64,000 nucleotides of DNA from Bacteroidales bacterium (GTDB lineage Bacteria; Bacteroidota; Bacteroidia; Bacteroidales; Muribaculaceae), in contig QAMW01000015.1 in the NCBI GenBank assembly GCA_003150235.1, positions 8,183 through 72,182 of the forward strand, in the 5' to 3' direction. Shown here in pieces: positions 1-7,820 of the stretch. Both the position numbers and the translations under genes were made by a program. Numbering within the stretch: the stretch's first letter is position 1; the number at the start of each line of letters is the position of its first letter. Under the pieces are notes generated by a model that made no database searches, was not told the DNA's origin, and was given only the letters and a program-made list of their open reading frames with translations.

Positions 1-2
1 GT

Positions 3-230
3 GGTCAGCGTTTCGGAGAGATGGAGGTTTGGGCGCTCGAGGCATTCGGCGCATCCCACATCCTTCAGGAAATCCTCACCATCAAGAGTGATGATGTCAA
101 CGGACGTAGCAAGGCTTACGAGGCTATCGTCAAGGGCGAGCCGATGCCGCAGGCAGGTATCCCCGAGTCTCTTAACGTGTTGCTCCATGAGCTTCGCGGT
201 CTCGGATTGAGCATCAACCTTGAGCAATAA
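3..230 (+). CDS. rpoB: RNA polymerase beta subunit, C-terminal fragment
   Basis: This is the last ~75 codons of the RNA polymerase beta subunit; the gene enters from outside the window, so there is no start here. The frame opens with the conserved beta-subunit C-terminal segment GGQRFGEMEVWALEA (its first residue lies outside the window) and continues through ASHILQEILTIKSDD to the end LGLSIN. This region packs against the beta' subunit in the assembled enzyme. It ends 34 bp upstream of rpoC, the usual bacterial rpoBC order, so the two are co-transcribed. An internal ATG at 21 is only a Met inside the conserved motif and is not a start. Confidence 0.97.
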   Translation, partial: GQRFGEMEVWALEAFGASHILQEILTIKSDDVNGRSKAYEAIVKGEPMPQAGIPESLNVLLHELRGLGLSINLEQ

Positions 231-264
231 TCATTTACAAGACAAAGAAAGGTAAATACATAAT

Positions 265-3200
265 ATGGCTTTTAGAAAAGACAATAAGACAAAAACCGGT
301 TTTTCCAAAATCTCCATCGGACTTGCTTCGCCCGAGGAGATTCTGGAGAAGTCAAGCGGCGAGGTTCTCAAGCCTGAGACCATCAACTACCGCACCTACA
401 AGCCCGAGCGCGACGGTCTCTTCTGCGAGAAGATATTCGGTCCGGTAAAGGACTACGAGTGTCATTGCGGAAAGTACAAGCGCATCCGTTATAAGGGCAT
501 CGTGTGCGACCGTTGTGGTGTCATGGTGACTGAGAAGAAAGTGCGTCGCGAGCGTATGGGTCATATCAAGCTCGTCGTTCCTGTCGCACACATCTGGTAT
601 TTCCGTTCATTGCCCAACAAAATCGGCTATCTACTCGGACTTCCCTCGAAGAAGCTCGACGCTGTAATCTACTATGAGCGTTATGTGGTGATACAGCCCG
701 GTGTTGCTGAAGGCGTTCAGGCTCTTGACCTGCTTACCGAAGAGGAATACTTTGATATACTCGACAAGCTCCCCCAGGGAAATCAGCAGCTTGAAGATAC
801 CGATCCCAATAAATTCATCGCCAAGATGGGTGCAGAGGCTGTTTACGACCTGCTTACCCGTCTTGACCTTGATTCTCTTTCTTACGAGTTGCGTCACCGC
901 GCCAATACCGACGGTTCGCAGCAGCGTAAGACCGAGGCGCTCAAGCGTCTGCAGATTGTAGAGTCGTTCCGTGCCTCACGTCACCGCAACAAGCCTGAGT
1001 GGATGATTCTTCAGGCTGTGCCAGTGATTCCGCCGGAACTTCGCCCGCTTGTGCCTCTCGACGGCGGTCGTTTTGCGACATCCGACCTTAACGACCTTTA
1101 CCGCCGTGTTATTATACGTAACAACCGTCTGAAACGTCTTATCGAGATAAAGGCTCCCGAAGTCATCCTCCGTAATGAGAAGCGTATGCTTCAGGAGGCT
1201 GTTGACTCTCTGCTTGACAACTCTCGTAAGTCATCGGCTGTGAAGACCGAAGCTAACCGTCCCCTCAAGTCACTTTCCGACTCTCTCAAGGGTAAGCAGG
1301 GTCGTTTCCGTCAGAACCTTCTCGGTAAGCGTGTCGACTATTCCGCACGTTCGGTTATCGTCGTCGGTCCTGAGTTGAAGATGCACGAGTGCGGTATTCC
1401 CAAGAATATGGCTGCCGAGCTTTACAAGCCGTTCATCATCCGTAAGCTCATTGAGCGCGGTATCGTGAAGACCGTGAAATCGGCGAAAAAGATTGTCGAT
1501 CGCAAGGAACCTGTCGTTTGGGATATCCTCGAACACGTGATGAAAGGTCATCCCGTGCTGCTTAACCGTGCCCCGACACTTCACCGTCTCGGTATCCAGG
1601 CATTCCAGCCCAAGATGATCGAGGGCAAGGCTATCCAGCTTCACCCGCTTGCTTGTACGGCATTCAACGCCGACTTCGACGGTGACCAGATGGCAGTACA
1701 CCTCCCTCTCGGCAACGAGGCTATTCTCGAGGCACAGATGCTTATGCTCGGTGCCCACAACATTCTTAACCCCGCTAACGGTGCGCCTATCACCGTGCCT
1801 TCTCAGGACATGGTGCTCGGTTTGTATTATATCACCAAACTTCGTGAAGGCGATAAGGGCGAGGGTTCCAAGTTCTATGGTCCCGAAGAGGCTCAGATTG
1901 CCTACAACGAAGGTCGTGTTACTCTCCATGCTCCCGTTTCGGTGGTGGTTGATGACATTGATGAAAACGGCAATCCTATACAGCATCTTGTCGAGAAGAC
2001 TTCTGTAGGTCGTATTCTCGTCAACCAGTTTGTTCCTAAGGAAATCGGTTATGTCAACCAGATTCTTTCCAAGAAGTCTCTGCGCGACATCATCGGTCGT
2101 GTAATCAACACTTGCGGTGTTACCCGTTCGGCACAGTTCCTTGACGACATTAAGAACCTCGGTTACTATATGGCATTCAAGGGCGGTCTGTCGTTCAACC
2201 TCGGTGACGTGCTTATTCCTGAGGAGAAAGAGAAACTCGTGGCTGAGGGTAACGAGCAGGTACAGGAAGTGCTCAACAACTACTCGATGGGTTTCATTAC
2301 CAACAACGAGCGTTACAATCAGATTATCGATATCTGGACTCATGTGAACTCACGTCTTACCGATATCCTCATGAAGCACATGACCGCAGCCAACCAGGGC
2401 TTCAACTCTGTCTTCATGATGCTTGACTCCGGTGCCCGTGGTTCTAAGGACCAGATTCGTCAGCTTGCCGGTATGCGTGGTCTTATGGCAAAACCGCAGA
2501 AAGCCGGTGCCGAAGGCGGTCAGATTATCGAGAACCCGATTCTTGCCAACTTCAAGGAAGGTCTGTCAGTGCTTGAGTACTTCATCTCAACCCACGGTGC
2601 CCGTAAGGGTCTTGCCGATACCGCATTGAAGACAGCCGACGCCGGTTATCTTACCCGTCGTCTTGTCGATGTGGCTCACGACGTGATTATTCACGAGGAG
2701 GATTGTGGCACACTCCGTGGTCTCGTATGCACCGAAATCAAGAACAACGAAGAGGTTGTCGCTTCGCTTGGCGAGCGTATCCTCGGTCGTGTTTCCGTAC
2801 ATGATATTATCGATCCTATCACCGGTGAGGTTATAGTGGCTTCAGGCGAAGAAATCGATGAAGTTGCAGCCAACCGCATCAACGAATCGCCTATCGAATC
2901 GGTCGAAATCCGCTCGGTACTTACTTGTGAGTCTAAGAAAGGTGTATGCGCCAAGTGTTACGGTCGTAACCTTTCCAACAATCTTCTTGTCCAGAAGGGT
3001 GAGGCTGTCGGCGTGATTGCCGCGCAGTCAATCGGTGAGCCTGGTACTCAGCTTACACTCCGTACATTCCACGTCGGTGGTGTGGCTTCAAATATCGCGG
3101 CTGTGTCTACGATTACTTCACGTTATGAAGGTCATCTTGAAATCGAGGAACTTCGTACCGTCGACACCGAGGAGAAAGGTCCCGACGGACAGACTGTCCA

Positions 3201-4551
3201 GGTGGTTATCGGTCGTCTTGCAGAAATGCGTATCATAGACCCCAATACCAAGATGATGCTTACCAACGCTAACATTCCTTACGGTTCGAAGCTCTATTTC
3301 CCCAATGGCGCTACCGTGAAGAAGGGCGATGTGATTTGCGAATGGGACCCGTTCAATGCCGTCATCATTTCGGAAGTCGGTGGTAAGATTCAATTCCAGA
3401 ACCTTGTCGAGAATGTCACCTATCGCGTGGACTACGATGAGCAGACCGGTCTTGAAGACAAGATTATAATAGAATCGAAGGATCGTACACGTGTGCCTGA
3501 GGCAAATATCGTTGATGCCAACGGTCAAATCATCAAGACGTATGCTCTCCCGGTAGGCGCTCACCTTATGGTTGAAGACGGTGCTTCCGTTAAACCGGGT
3601 GATGTATTTGTCAAGATTCCTCGTTCTGCCGGTAACGCCGGTGATATCACCGGTGGTCTTCCCCGTGTTACCGAGCTGTTTGAGGCTCGTAACCCGTCTA
3701 ACCCCGCAATCGTTTCTGAAATCGACGGTGAGGTTAAGTTCGGTAAGGTCAAGAGAGGTAACCGCGAGATTTCCGTAACTTCCAAGCTTGGTGAGGTCAA
3801 GAAATATCTTGTGCCGCTGTCAAAGCAGATTCTTGTGCAGGAAAACGATTATGTACGCGCAGGTACTCCGCTTTCCGACGGTGCCATCACTCCCGCCGAT
3901 ATCCTCAATATCATGGGTCCGACTGCCGTACAGGAATACATCGTCAACGAAGTTCAGGATGTCTACCGTATGCAGGGTGTGAAGATTAACGATAAGCATT
4001 TTGAGGTTATCGTGCGTCAGATGATGCGCAAGGTCAACATCCTTGATCCGGGTGACACTTGCTTCCTTGAGCAGCAGATTGTCGACAAGCGCGAGTTTAT
4101 GGATGAGAACGACCGCATCTGGGGTAAGAAAGTGGTGGTTGACGCAGGCGACAGCGAGACGCTTAAGCCCGGTCAGATTATCACCGCCCGCAAGCTCCGT
4201 GACGAGAACTCCGCCCTTAAGCGCCGCGACCTCAAGACTGTCACTGTACGTGATGCTGTTCCCGCTACTTCTGAGCAGATTCTTCAAGGTATCACTCGTG
4301 CCGCTCTTCAGACTTCAAGCTTCATGTCGGCTGCTTCATTCCAGGAGACTACCAAGGTGCTCAACGAGGCTGCTATCAACGGTAAGACCGATTATCTTGA
4401 GGGCATGAAGGAAAATGTTATCTGCGGTCACTTGATTCCTGCCGGTACCGGACTTCGCGAATACAACAATCTTGTTGTTGCGGGTAAGGATGACATTGAT
4501 TCCGTATTTGACTCTGCCGATGTGATTGATATCGCTCACACTGAGCTTTAA
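265..4551 (+). CDS. rpoC: DNA-directed RNA polymerase beta' subunit
   Basis: This is the catalytic beta' subunit, 1428 aa, a full-length size for Bacteroidota. The N-terminal zinc-binding Cys cluster (CHCGKYK, CDRCGV) lies near residues 70-90. The Mg-binding active-site motif NADFDGDQMAVH lies near residue 470. A second Cys cluster (CESKKGVCAKCYG) lies near residues 890-900, followed by the trigger-loop/bridge-helix region around IGEPGTQLTLRTFH. The ATG at 265 follows rpoB by 34 bp and gives the standard N-terminus. A strong rho-independent terminator follows directly after the stop. Nothing is unusual about this copy. Confidence 0.98.
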   Translation: MAFRKDNKTKTGFSKISIGLASPEEILEKSSGEVLKPETINYRTYKPERDGLFCEKIFGPVKDYECHCGKYKRIRYKGIVCDRCGVMVTEKKVRRERMGHIKLVVPVAHIWYFRSLPNKIGYLLGLPSKKLDAVIYYERYVVIQPGVAEGVQALDLLTEEEYFDILDKLPQGNQQLEDTDPNKFIAKMGAEAVYDLLTRLDLDSLSYELRHRANTDGSQQRKTEALKRLQIVESFRASRHRNKPEWMILQAVPVIPPELRPLVPLDGGRFATSDLNDLYRRVIIRNNRLKRLIEIKAPEVILRNEKRMLQEAVDSLLDNSRKSSAVKTEANRPLKSLSDSLKGKQGRFRQNLLGKRVDYSARSVIVVGPELKMHECGIPKNMAAELYKPFIIRKLIERGIVKTVKSAKKIVDRKEPVVWDILEHVMKGHPVLLNRAPTLHRLGIQAFQPKMIEGKAIQLHPLACTAFNADFDGDQMAVHLPLGNEAILEAQMLMLGAHNILNPANGAPITVPSQDMVLGLYYITKLREGDKGEGSKFYGPEEAQIAYNEGRVTLHAPVSVVVDDIDENGNPIQHLVEKTSVGRILVNQFVPKEIGYVNQILSKKSLRDIIGRVINTCGVTRSAQFLDDIKNLGYYMAFKGGLSFNLGDVLIPEEKEKLVAEGNEQVQEVLNNYSMGFITNNERYNQIIDIWTHVNSRLTDILMKHMTAANQGFNSVFMMLDSGARGSKDQIRQLAGMRGLMAKPQKAGAEGGQIIENPILANFKEGLSVLEYFISTHGARKGLADTALKTADAGYLTRRLVDVAHDVIIHEEDCGTLRGLVCTEIKNNEEVVASLGERILGRVSVHDIIDPITGEVIVASGEEIDEVAANRINESPIESVEIRSVLTCESKKGVCAKCYGRNLSNNLLVQKGEAVGVIAAQSIGEPGTQLTLRTFHVGGVASNIAAVSTITSRYEGHLEIEELRTVDTEEKGPDGQTVQVVIGRLAEMRIIDPNTKMMLTNANIPYGSKLYFPNGATVKKGDVICEWDPFNAVIISEVGGKIQFQNLVENVTYRVDYDEQTGLEDKIIIESKDRTRVPEANIVDANGQIIKTYALPVGAHLMVEDGASVKPGDVFVKIPRSAGNAGDITGGLPRVTELFEARNPSNPAIVSEIDGEVKFGKVKRGNREISVTSKLGEVKKYLVPLSKQILVQENDYVRAGTPLSDGAITPADILNIMGPTAVQEYIVNEVQDVYRMQGVKINDKHFEVIVRQMMRKVNILDPGDTCFLEQQIVDKREFMDENDRIWGKKVVVDAGDSETLKPGQIITARKLRDENSALKRRDLKTVTVRDAVPATSEQILQGITRAALQTSSFMSAASFQETTKVLNEAAINGKTDYLEGMKENVICGHLIPAGTGLREYNNLVVAGKDDIDSVFDSADVIDIAHTEL

Positions 4552-4573
4552 TCAATACATGGATACTATAATA

Positions 4574-4606
4574 AATGGGCGTATCAATCGCGATACGCCC
4601 ATTTTT
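4574..4606 (+). terminator. rho-independent terminator of rpoBC
   Basis: An inverted repeat (ATGGGCGTATC with GATACGCCCAT) is followed by a T run about 25 bp after the rpoC stop. The upstream ATG at 4575 belongs to this hairpin and is not the start of the next gene. Confidence 0.9.
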
Positions 4607-4663
4607 GTATTGTTTTGGGGCAAAAAGATGCCACCTGACTCCGCTATTTAGTCGTATATTCCG

Positions 4664-4671
4664 TATATTTG
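4664..4671 (+). promoter_or_regulatory. Bacteroidota -7 element (TATATTTG)
   Basis: An exact TAnnTTTG match lies only five bases before the ATG at 4677. Transcription would start at or next to the start codon, so the mRNA is probably leaderless. No clear -33 TTTG was seen. Confidence 0.7.
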
Positions 4672-4676
4672 CCGAT

Positions 4677-5759
4677 ATGAAGACTATTGCTGCTTTTTTA
4701 CTGGCATTATCCCTGTTGTGCCATGTTTATGCCGTTGCCTGTACCTCGGCGATTGTCGGTGGACACCTTACTCCCGACGGCCGCCCGTTGCTTTGGAAAC
4801 ACCGTGACACCGGTACCGAGCATAATTTCGTGGCGAGTGTCGCCGCTCAGTCTCCCGGCGAAGCTGACTTTGTGGCGTTATTCAATGCCGGTGACACTCT
4901 TCTGCGTGAGGCGTGGACAGGTGTAAACAGTCATGGATTTGCCGTGATGAACACTGCTTCATATAATCTTGCTCCTGATACTGCGTCTTACCGCGACATG
5001 GAAGGCGTCATAATGGCGCGCGCCCTGAAGTCGTGCCGTACGGTCGCCGATTTCGCTATATTGCTTGACTCTCTCCCCAAGCCGCTCGGAGTCCAGGCTA
5101 ATTTCGGAGTGATCGACTCTCTGGGCAATGGCGCATATTTTGAGACGGGAGACTATGGTTATACGATATATGATGTCGCTGATTCTCCCGAAGGATACAT
5201 CATCCGCACAAACTATTCATGTTCCGGCGACTCGACGTGTGGCTACGGGTATATCCGGTTGCAGAATGCCGAAGCTCTTATACGTCCTTTTGTCGAAGCC
5301 CGGCAAGTTACTCCTGAGACATTTACTGAGTGTCTGTCACGCAGTTTTTATCATTCGTTATTAGGGCGAGATATGCTTGACAGCTCTGACAGCTGGATTG
5401 TAGACCAGGATTTTATTCCCCGTTATTCGTCCAGTGCATCGGTGGTGATTGACGGTGGCGTGATGTGGACTGTGATAGGTTATCCGCCATGTTCTTATGT
5501 GCTTCCCGCTACTGTCGAATACGTGCCTGCGCAGCTTGCCGCCGACCCGGCGACCGGTCGTAGCGCGCTTTGTGACACAGTCGTGGCGCGCAAGCATGAA
5601 GTGTTCCCCGTTAAACGTGGAAGCGGACAGCACTATATCGATGCTGTCCGCCTTAAATCGTATTGCGACTCATGTCGCTCTGTCAGTCTTGACAATTACC
5701 GCGAGTATCGCGACCGTTTATCTCGGGGCGATTTTCGGCTCGGTGGAGGGCATGATTGA
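4677..5759 (+). CDS. Secreted Ntn-type linear amide hydrolase (peptidase C45 / choloylglycine-hydrolase-like)
   Basis: 360 aa. Residues 1-21 form a signal peptide (hydrophobic FLLALSLL), and Cys22 would become the new N-terminus: CTSAIVGGHLTPDGRPLLWK. A processed N-terminal Cys followed by a Ser/Thr-rich strand and a basic residue (K, R near KHRDT) is the hallmark of N-terminal-nucleophile amide hydrolases related to peptidase C45 and bile-salt or penicillin acylases. The enzyme should act in the periplasm on an unknown linear amide. The start at 4677 is chosen because the further upstream ATG sits in the rpoC terminator and because a promoter box lies at 4664-4671. The 3' end overlaps the convergent thioredoxin gene by 42 bp. 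The substrate cannot be read from sequence. Confidence 0.82.
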   Translation: MKTIAAFLLALSLLCHVYAVACTSAIVGGHLTPDGRPLLWKHRDTGTEHNFVASVAAQSPGEADFVALFNAGDTLLREAWTGVNSHGFAVMNTASYNLAPDTASYRDMEGVIMARALKSCRTVADFAILLDSLPKPLGVQANFGVIDSLGNGAYFETGDYGYTIYDVADSPEGYIIRTNYSCSGDSTCGYGYIRLQNAEALIRPFVEARQVTPETFTECLSRSFYHSLLGRDMLDSSDSWIVDQDFIPRYSSSASVVIDGGVMWTVIGYPPCSYVLPATVEYVPAQLAADPATGRSALCDTVVARKHEVFPVKRGSGQHYIDAVRLKSYCDSCRSVSLDNYREYRDRLSRGDFRLGGGHD

Positions 5760-6197
5760 CTCCACGTTGGCTATAAGCTCTTCTTCAGGCATAAAGCCTA
5801 CACTGCGGTTGATTACACCCTCTGTGTTGACAAATAGCAGGGTAGGGATTGAGCTTACTCCATATTGTTTCGCGATGCCGGGGCATTTGTCGACATTAAC
5901 GGAGATAAATCTTACTTTACCTTTATATTTATCAGCAACTTTGTGGAAGATGGGTGAGAGTTCCTTGCATGGAGGACACCATTCAGCCCAAAAGTCTACG
6001 ACTACCGGTGCTGGTTGAGCACCGCCGAATTCAAGGATGTCGTCAGGTCCGAGTACTATAGGCTCTCCGCTTGCCTCCGCAAGCTCCTCTTGTAATTTCT
6101 CTTCTCCCTGGGCTTCCTTTTGTGCTGTGTTGCCGCCGCAGGAGGTAATCCACATTCCACATGCGAGCAGTGCCGCACAGATTAGTGATTTTTTCAT
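5718..6197 (-). CDS. Thioredoxin-fold lipoprotein
   Basis: 159 aa. It begins MKKSLICAALL and has a lipobox ending at Cys20 (WITSC), so it is a lipoprotein facing the periplasm. After an acidic linker (~residues 25-50) comes a thioredoxin domain with the active site WCPPC (Cys74, Cys77), a buried-Asp strand (VVVDFWAEW) and the cis-proline loop SSIP (Pro118). The likely role is thiol-disulfide exchange on envelope proteins. The WCPPC dipeptide differs from WCGPC of housekeeping thioredoxin and is common in envelope ResA/TlpA-like proteins. The start at 6197 gives a normal signal peptide; an in-frame extension to 6221 adds residues in front of it. It lies downstream of mdh on the same strand behind a terminator hairpin, and overlaps the convergent hydrolase by 42 bp. 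Confidence 0.88.
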   Translation of the reverse strand: MKKSLICAALLACGMWITSCGGNTAQKEAQGEEKLQEELAEASGEPIVLGPDDILEFGGAQPAPVVVDFWAEWCPPCKELSPIFHKVADKYKGKVRFISVNVDKCPGIAKQYGVSSIPTLLFVNTEGVINRSVGFMPEEELIANVESIMPSTEPKIAPR

Positions 6198-6210
6198 TAT
6201 TGTCAGTTTA

Positions 6211-6247
6211 AATATAAACAAGGTGTTCCGATTAAAGGAACACCTTG
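6211..6247 (-). terminator. Terminator or attenuator between mdh and the thioredoxin gene
   Basis: A perfect 11-bp inverted repeat (CAAGGTGTTCC with GGAACACCTTG) with a 7-nt loop lies after the mdh stop, followed on the minus strand by an A/T-rich tract (TTTATATTT). It ends about 20 bp before the thioredoxin start. No TAnnTTTG box was found in between, so partial read-through may feed the thioredoxin gene. Confidence 0.7.
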
Positions 6248-6275
6248 CATTGTTATATGGTTCAATTCTCTATTA

Positions 6276-7211
6276 TCAGAGTGATGCGGCAAGTGCGCCG
6301 TTGGTTTTACGTACAGCCTCTGCACTCTTGGCGAAGAGAGCCTTTTCTTCTTCGTTGAGCTTGACGTCGATAATCTTCTCGATACCGTTCTTGCCCAGGA
6401 GACAGGGAACACCTATGCAGATGTCGCTTTCGCCATATTCACCTTCTACAAGTGCGGAGCAGGGGATTACACGCTTCTGGTCGTGGAGCACGGCTGCAAC
6501 TACCGATGCCGAAGCTGCGCCGGGAGCATACCATGCTGAGGTGCCGAGAAGTGATGTGAGGGTGGCACCGCCTACCATTGTGTCGGCTGCTACCTTGGCA
6601 AGAGTTTCCTTGTCAAGAAGTTCGGTTGCGGGGATGCCGCGGTATGTAGCGTAACGGGTGAGAGGAATCATGGTGGTATCGCCGTGTCCGCCGATTACCA
6701 TGCCTTCGATTTCGTTGGGGTTGGCGTTGAGGGCGATGCTGAGGAAATATTTGAAGCGTGAGCTGTCAAGCGCGCCGCCCATACCGATGATGCGGTTTTT
6801 GGGAAGACCTGATACCTTGTGGATAAGATAGGTCATTGTATCCATAGGGTTTGACACGCAAAGGATGATTGCATTGGGTGAATATTTAAGCACGTTGTCG
6901 GTTACTGACTTTACGATGCCTGCATTTACACCGATAAGTTCCTCGCGGGTCATTCCGGGCTTACGGGGAATACCTGAAGTGATTACCACTACGTCGCTGC
7001 CGGCAGTTTTCTCATAATCGTTTGTCACACCGGTCATGCGGGTGTTGATGGTGAGCAGATTTGCCGTCTGCATGATATCCATGGTCTTGCCTTCTGCGAG
7101 ACCTTCCTTGATGTCGATTAATACTACCTCATCAGCGATGTTGTTGGTTACCAATACATTTGCACAGGTTGCTCCTACATTGCCCGCGCCTACAACTGTT
7201 ACTTTTGACAT
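6276..7211 (-). CDS. mdh: Malate dehydrogenase, LDH-like type
   Basis: 311 aa, the usual length. It converts malate to oxaloacetate with NAD in the cytoplasm; in fermentative Bacteroidales the reductive direction feeds fumarate and succinate formation. The N-terminal Rossmann motif is VVGAGNVGAT (residues 6-15). Asp33 ends the second strand (LID), which fits NAD rather than NADP. The substrate-binding arginines are in IPRKPGMTR (81-89), followed by SNPMD and the catalytic His176 in GGHGDTT. The methyl-malate-type Arg pattern separates it from lactate dehydrogenase. The promoter box at 7262-7269 overlaps a 26-bp perfect palindrome. Confidence 0.96.
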   Translation of the reverse strand: MSKVTVVGAGNVGATCANVLVTNNIADEVVLIDIKEGLAEGKTMDIMQTANLLTINTRMTGVTNDYEKTAGSDVVVITSGIPRKPGMTREELIGVNAGIVKSVTDNVLKYSPNAIILCVSNPMDTMTYLIHKVSGLPKNRIIGMGGALDSSRFKYFLSIALNANPNEIEGMVIGGHGDTTMIPLTRYATYRGIPATELLDKETLAKVAADTMVGGATLTSLLGTSAWYAPGAASASVVAAVLHDQKRVIPCSALVEGEYGESDICIGVPCLLGKNGIEKIIDVKLNEEEKALFAKSAEAVRKTNGALAASL

Positions 7212-7261
7212 ATCTAAATTGGTTTATTTTGGTTGAAAAATCTTCACTCTTTATTCACCTG

Positions 7262-7289
7262 CAAAAATACGGAAATATTTCCGTATTTT
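7262..7289 (-). promoter_or_regulatory. mdh promoter overlapped by a 26-bp palindrome
   Basis: The minus-strand -7 element TATTTTTG occupies 7269-7262. A perfect dyad (AAAATACGGAAAT and its complement) spans 7264-7289 and covers that box, so it could be an operator or only a DNA hairpin. No -33 element was clear. Confidence 0.6.
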
Positions 7290-7374
7290 GAAATCTTTAA
7301 TAAAATTTTATTTTTCCCGCCTCAATGAGGTGATTGGATGTGCAGATTGTTGTCCGCAGTGCCTCATCTTTGTT

Positions 7375-7534
7375 TAGCCGGGGCGTTGAGCTAAGCGAAA
7401 CCCCCGGAAATAGATGCAAAATCAGATGTTTCCGTAGGAATCATCTTGGCGCATGGTTGATGATTCCATGTCGGGAAACGATATGGGGGCGAGCCCGCAG
7501 TCCGGGGGTATCGCTGCGCTCAACCGCTCGGCTA
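7375..7534. repeat. 160-bp foldback element with 33-bp imperfect terminal inverted repeats
   Basis: The left arm (7375-7407, starting TAGCCGGGGCGTTGAGC) and right arm (7502-7534, ending CAACCGCTCGGCTA) are inverted copies with about six mismatches. A second nested inverted repeat lies inside (GGAATCATC around 7438 with GATGATTCC around 7460). The whole segment could fold into one long hairpin. No target-site duplication was found. It could be a MITE, a REP-like element or a transcribed structured RNA. The adjacent hairpin at 7544-7562 (TATCCCC, GGGGATA) resembles those at the right end of the window. Confidence 0.65.
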
Positions 7535-7581
7535 AATTTGGATTATCCCCTGAACGGGGATAAAACCATCACATTCAGAAA

Positions 7582-7711
7582 TTTGCCTGTAGGTGCGTGC
7601 GTGGAAGTCGTGGAAGTCGAGCCCGTACATTGCATCGAGTTCCTTGCCGCCGAACTTGCAGGGCTGGTGGTCGGGAATTTGGTGGTAATTGAATAGCTGG
7701 GAGAGGCGTTT
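7582..7711 (-). pseudogene. Decayed RHS-repeat core fragment
   Basis: Read on the minus strand from 7711, an open stretch without a start codon encodes CKFGGKELDAMYGLDFHDF followed by HARTY. This closely resembles the RHS-associated core signature (YKYNGKELD-x3-GLDWYDYGARMYD), which marks the cleavage region of RHS polymorphic toxins and cell-wall-associated repeat proteins. The signature stops at ARTY, where the usual DPxLGRW should follow, and an in-frame stop lies just upstream of the fragment (7712-7714). Sequence then runs into the foldback element at 7375-7534, which may mark the break. The intact protein is not present in the window. Confidence 0.65.
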
Positions 7712-7761
7712 TCATGATGTATGAGTGGTTTTCACAAATATAGCGATTGCAATCAGGCATA

Positions 7762-7797
7762 AAGAAAAAGGGCTGAGTCAAGTCCTGACACAGCCCT
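7762..7797 (-). terminator. Rho-independent terminator of the T9SS protein gene
   Basis: The arms AGGGCTG and CAGCCCT, plus an inner GTCA/TGAC pair, form a hairpin between the stop at 7821 and a minus-strand T-rich run (TTTTTCTTT). Confidence 0.85.
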
Positions 7798-7820
7798 CGT
7801 GGGTATTGCCTTTGTCGTGC

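Noticed and set aside
1270..2343. 357-codon open frame antisense to rpoC
   Set aside because: Antisense shadow of a highly conserved gene with strong codon bias; no domain and no promoter.
4575..4676. In-frame 34-codon N-terminal extension of the C45-type hydrolase
   Set aside because: It starts inside the rpoC terminator and would place residues before a clean signal peptide; the promoter box lies at 4664-4671.
7334..7696. 120-codon plus-strand frame before the T9SS gene
   Set aside because: It runs through the foldback element and the antisense of the RHS remnant; composition is not protein-like.
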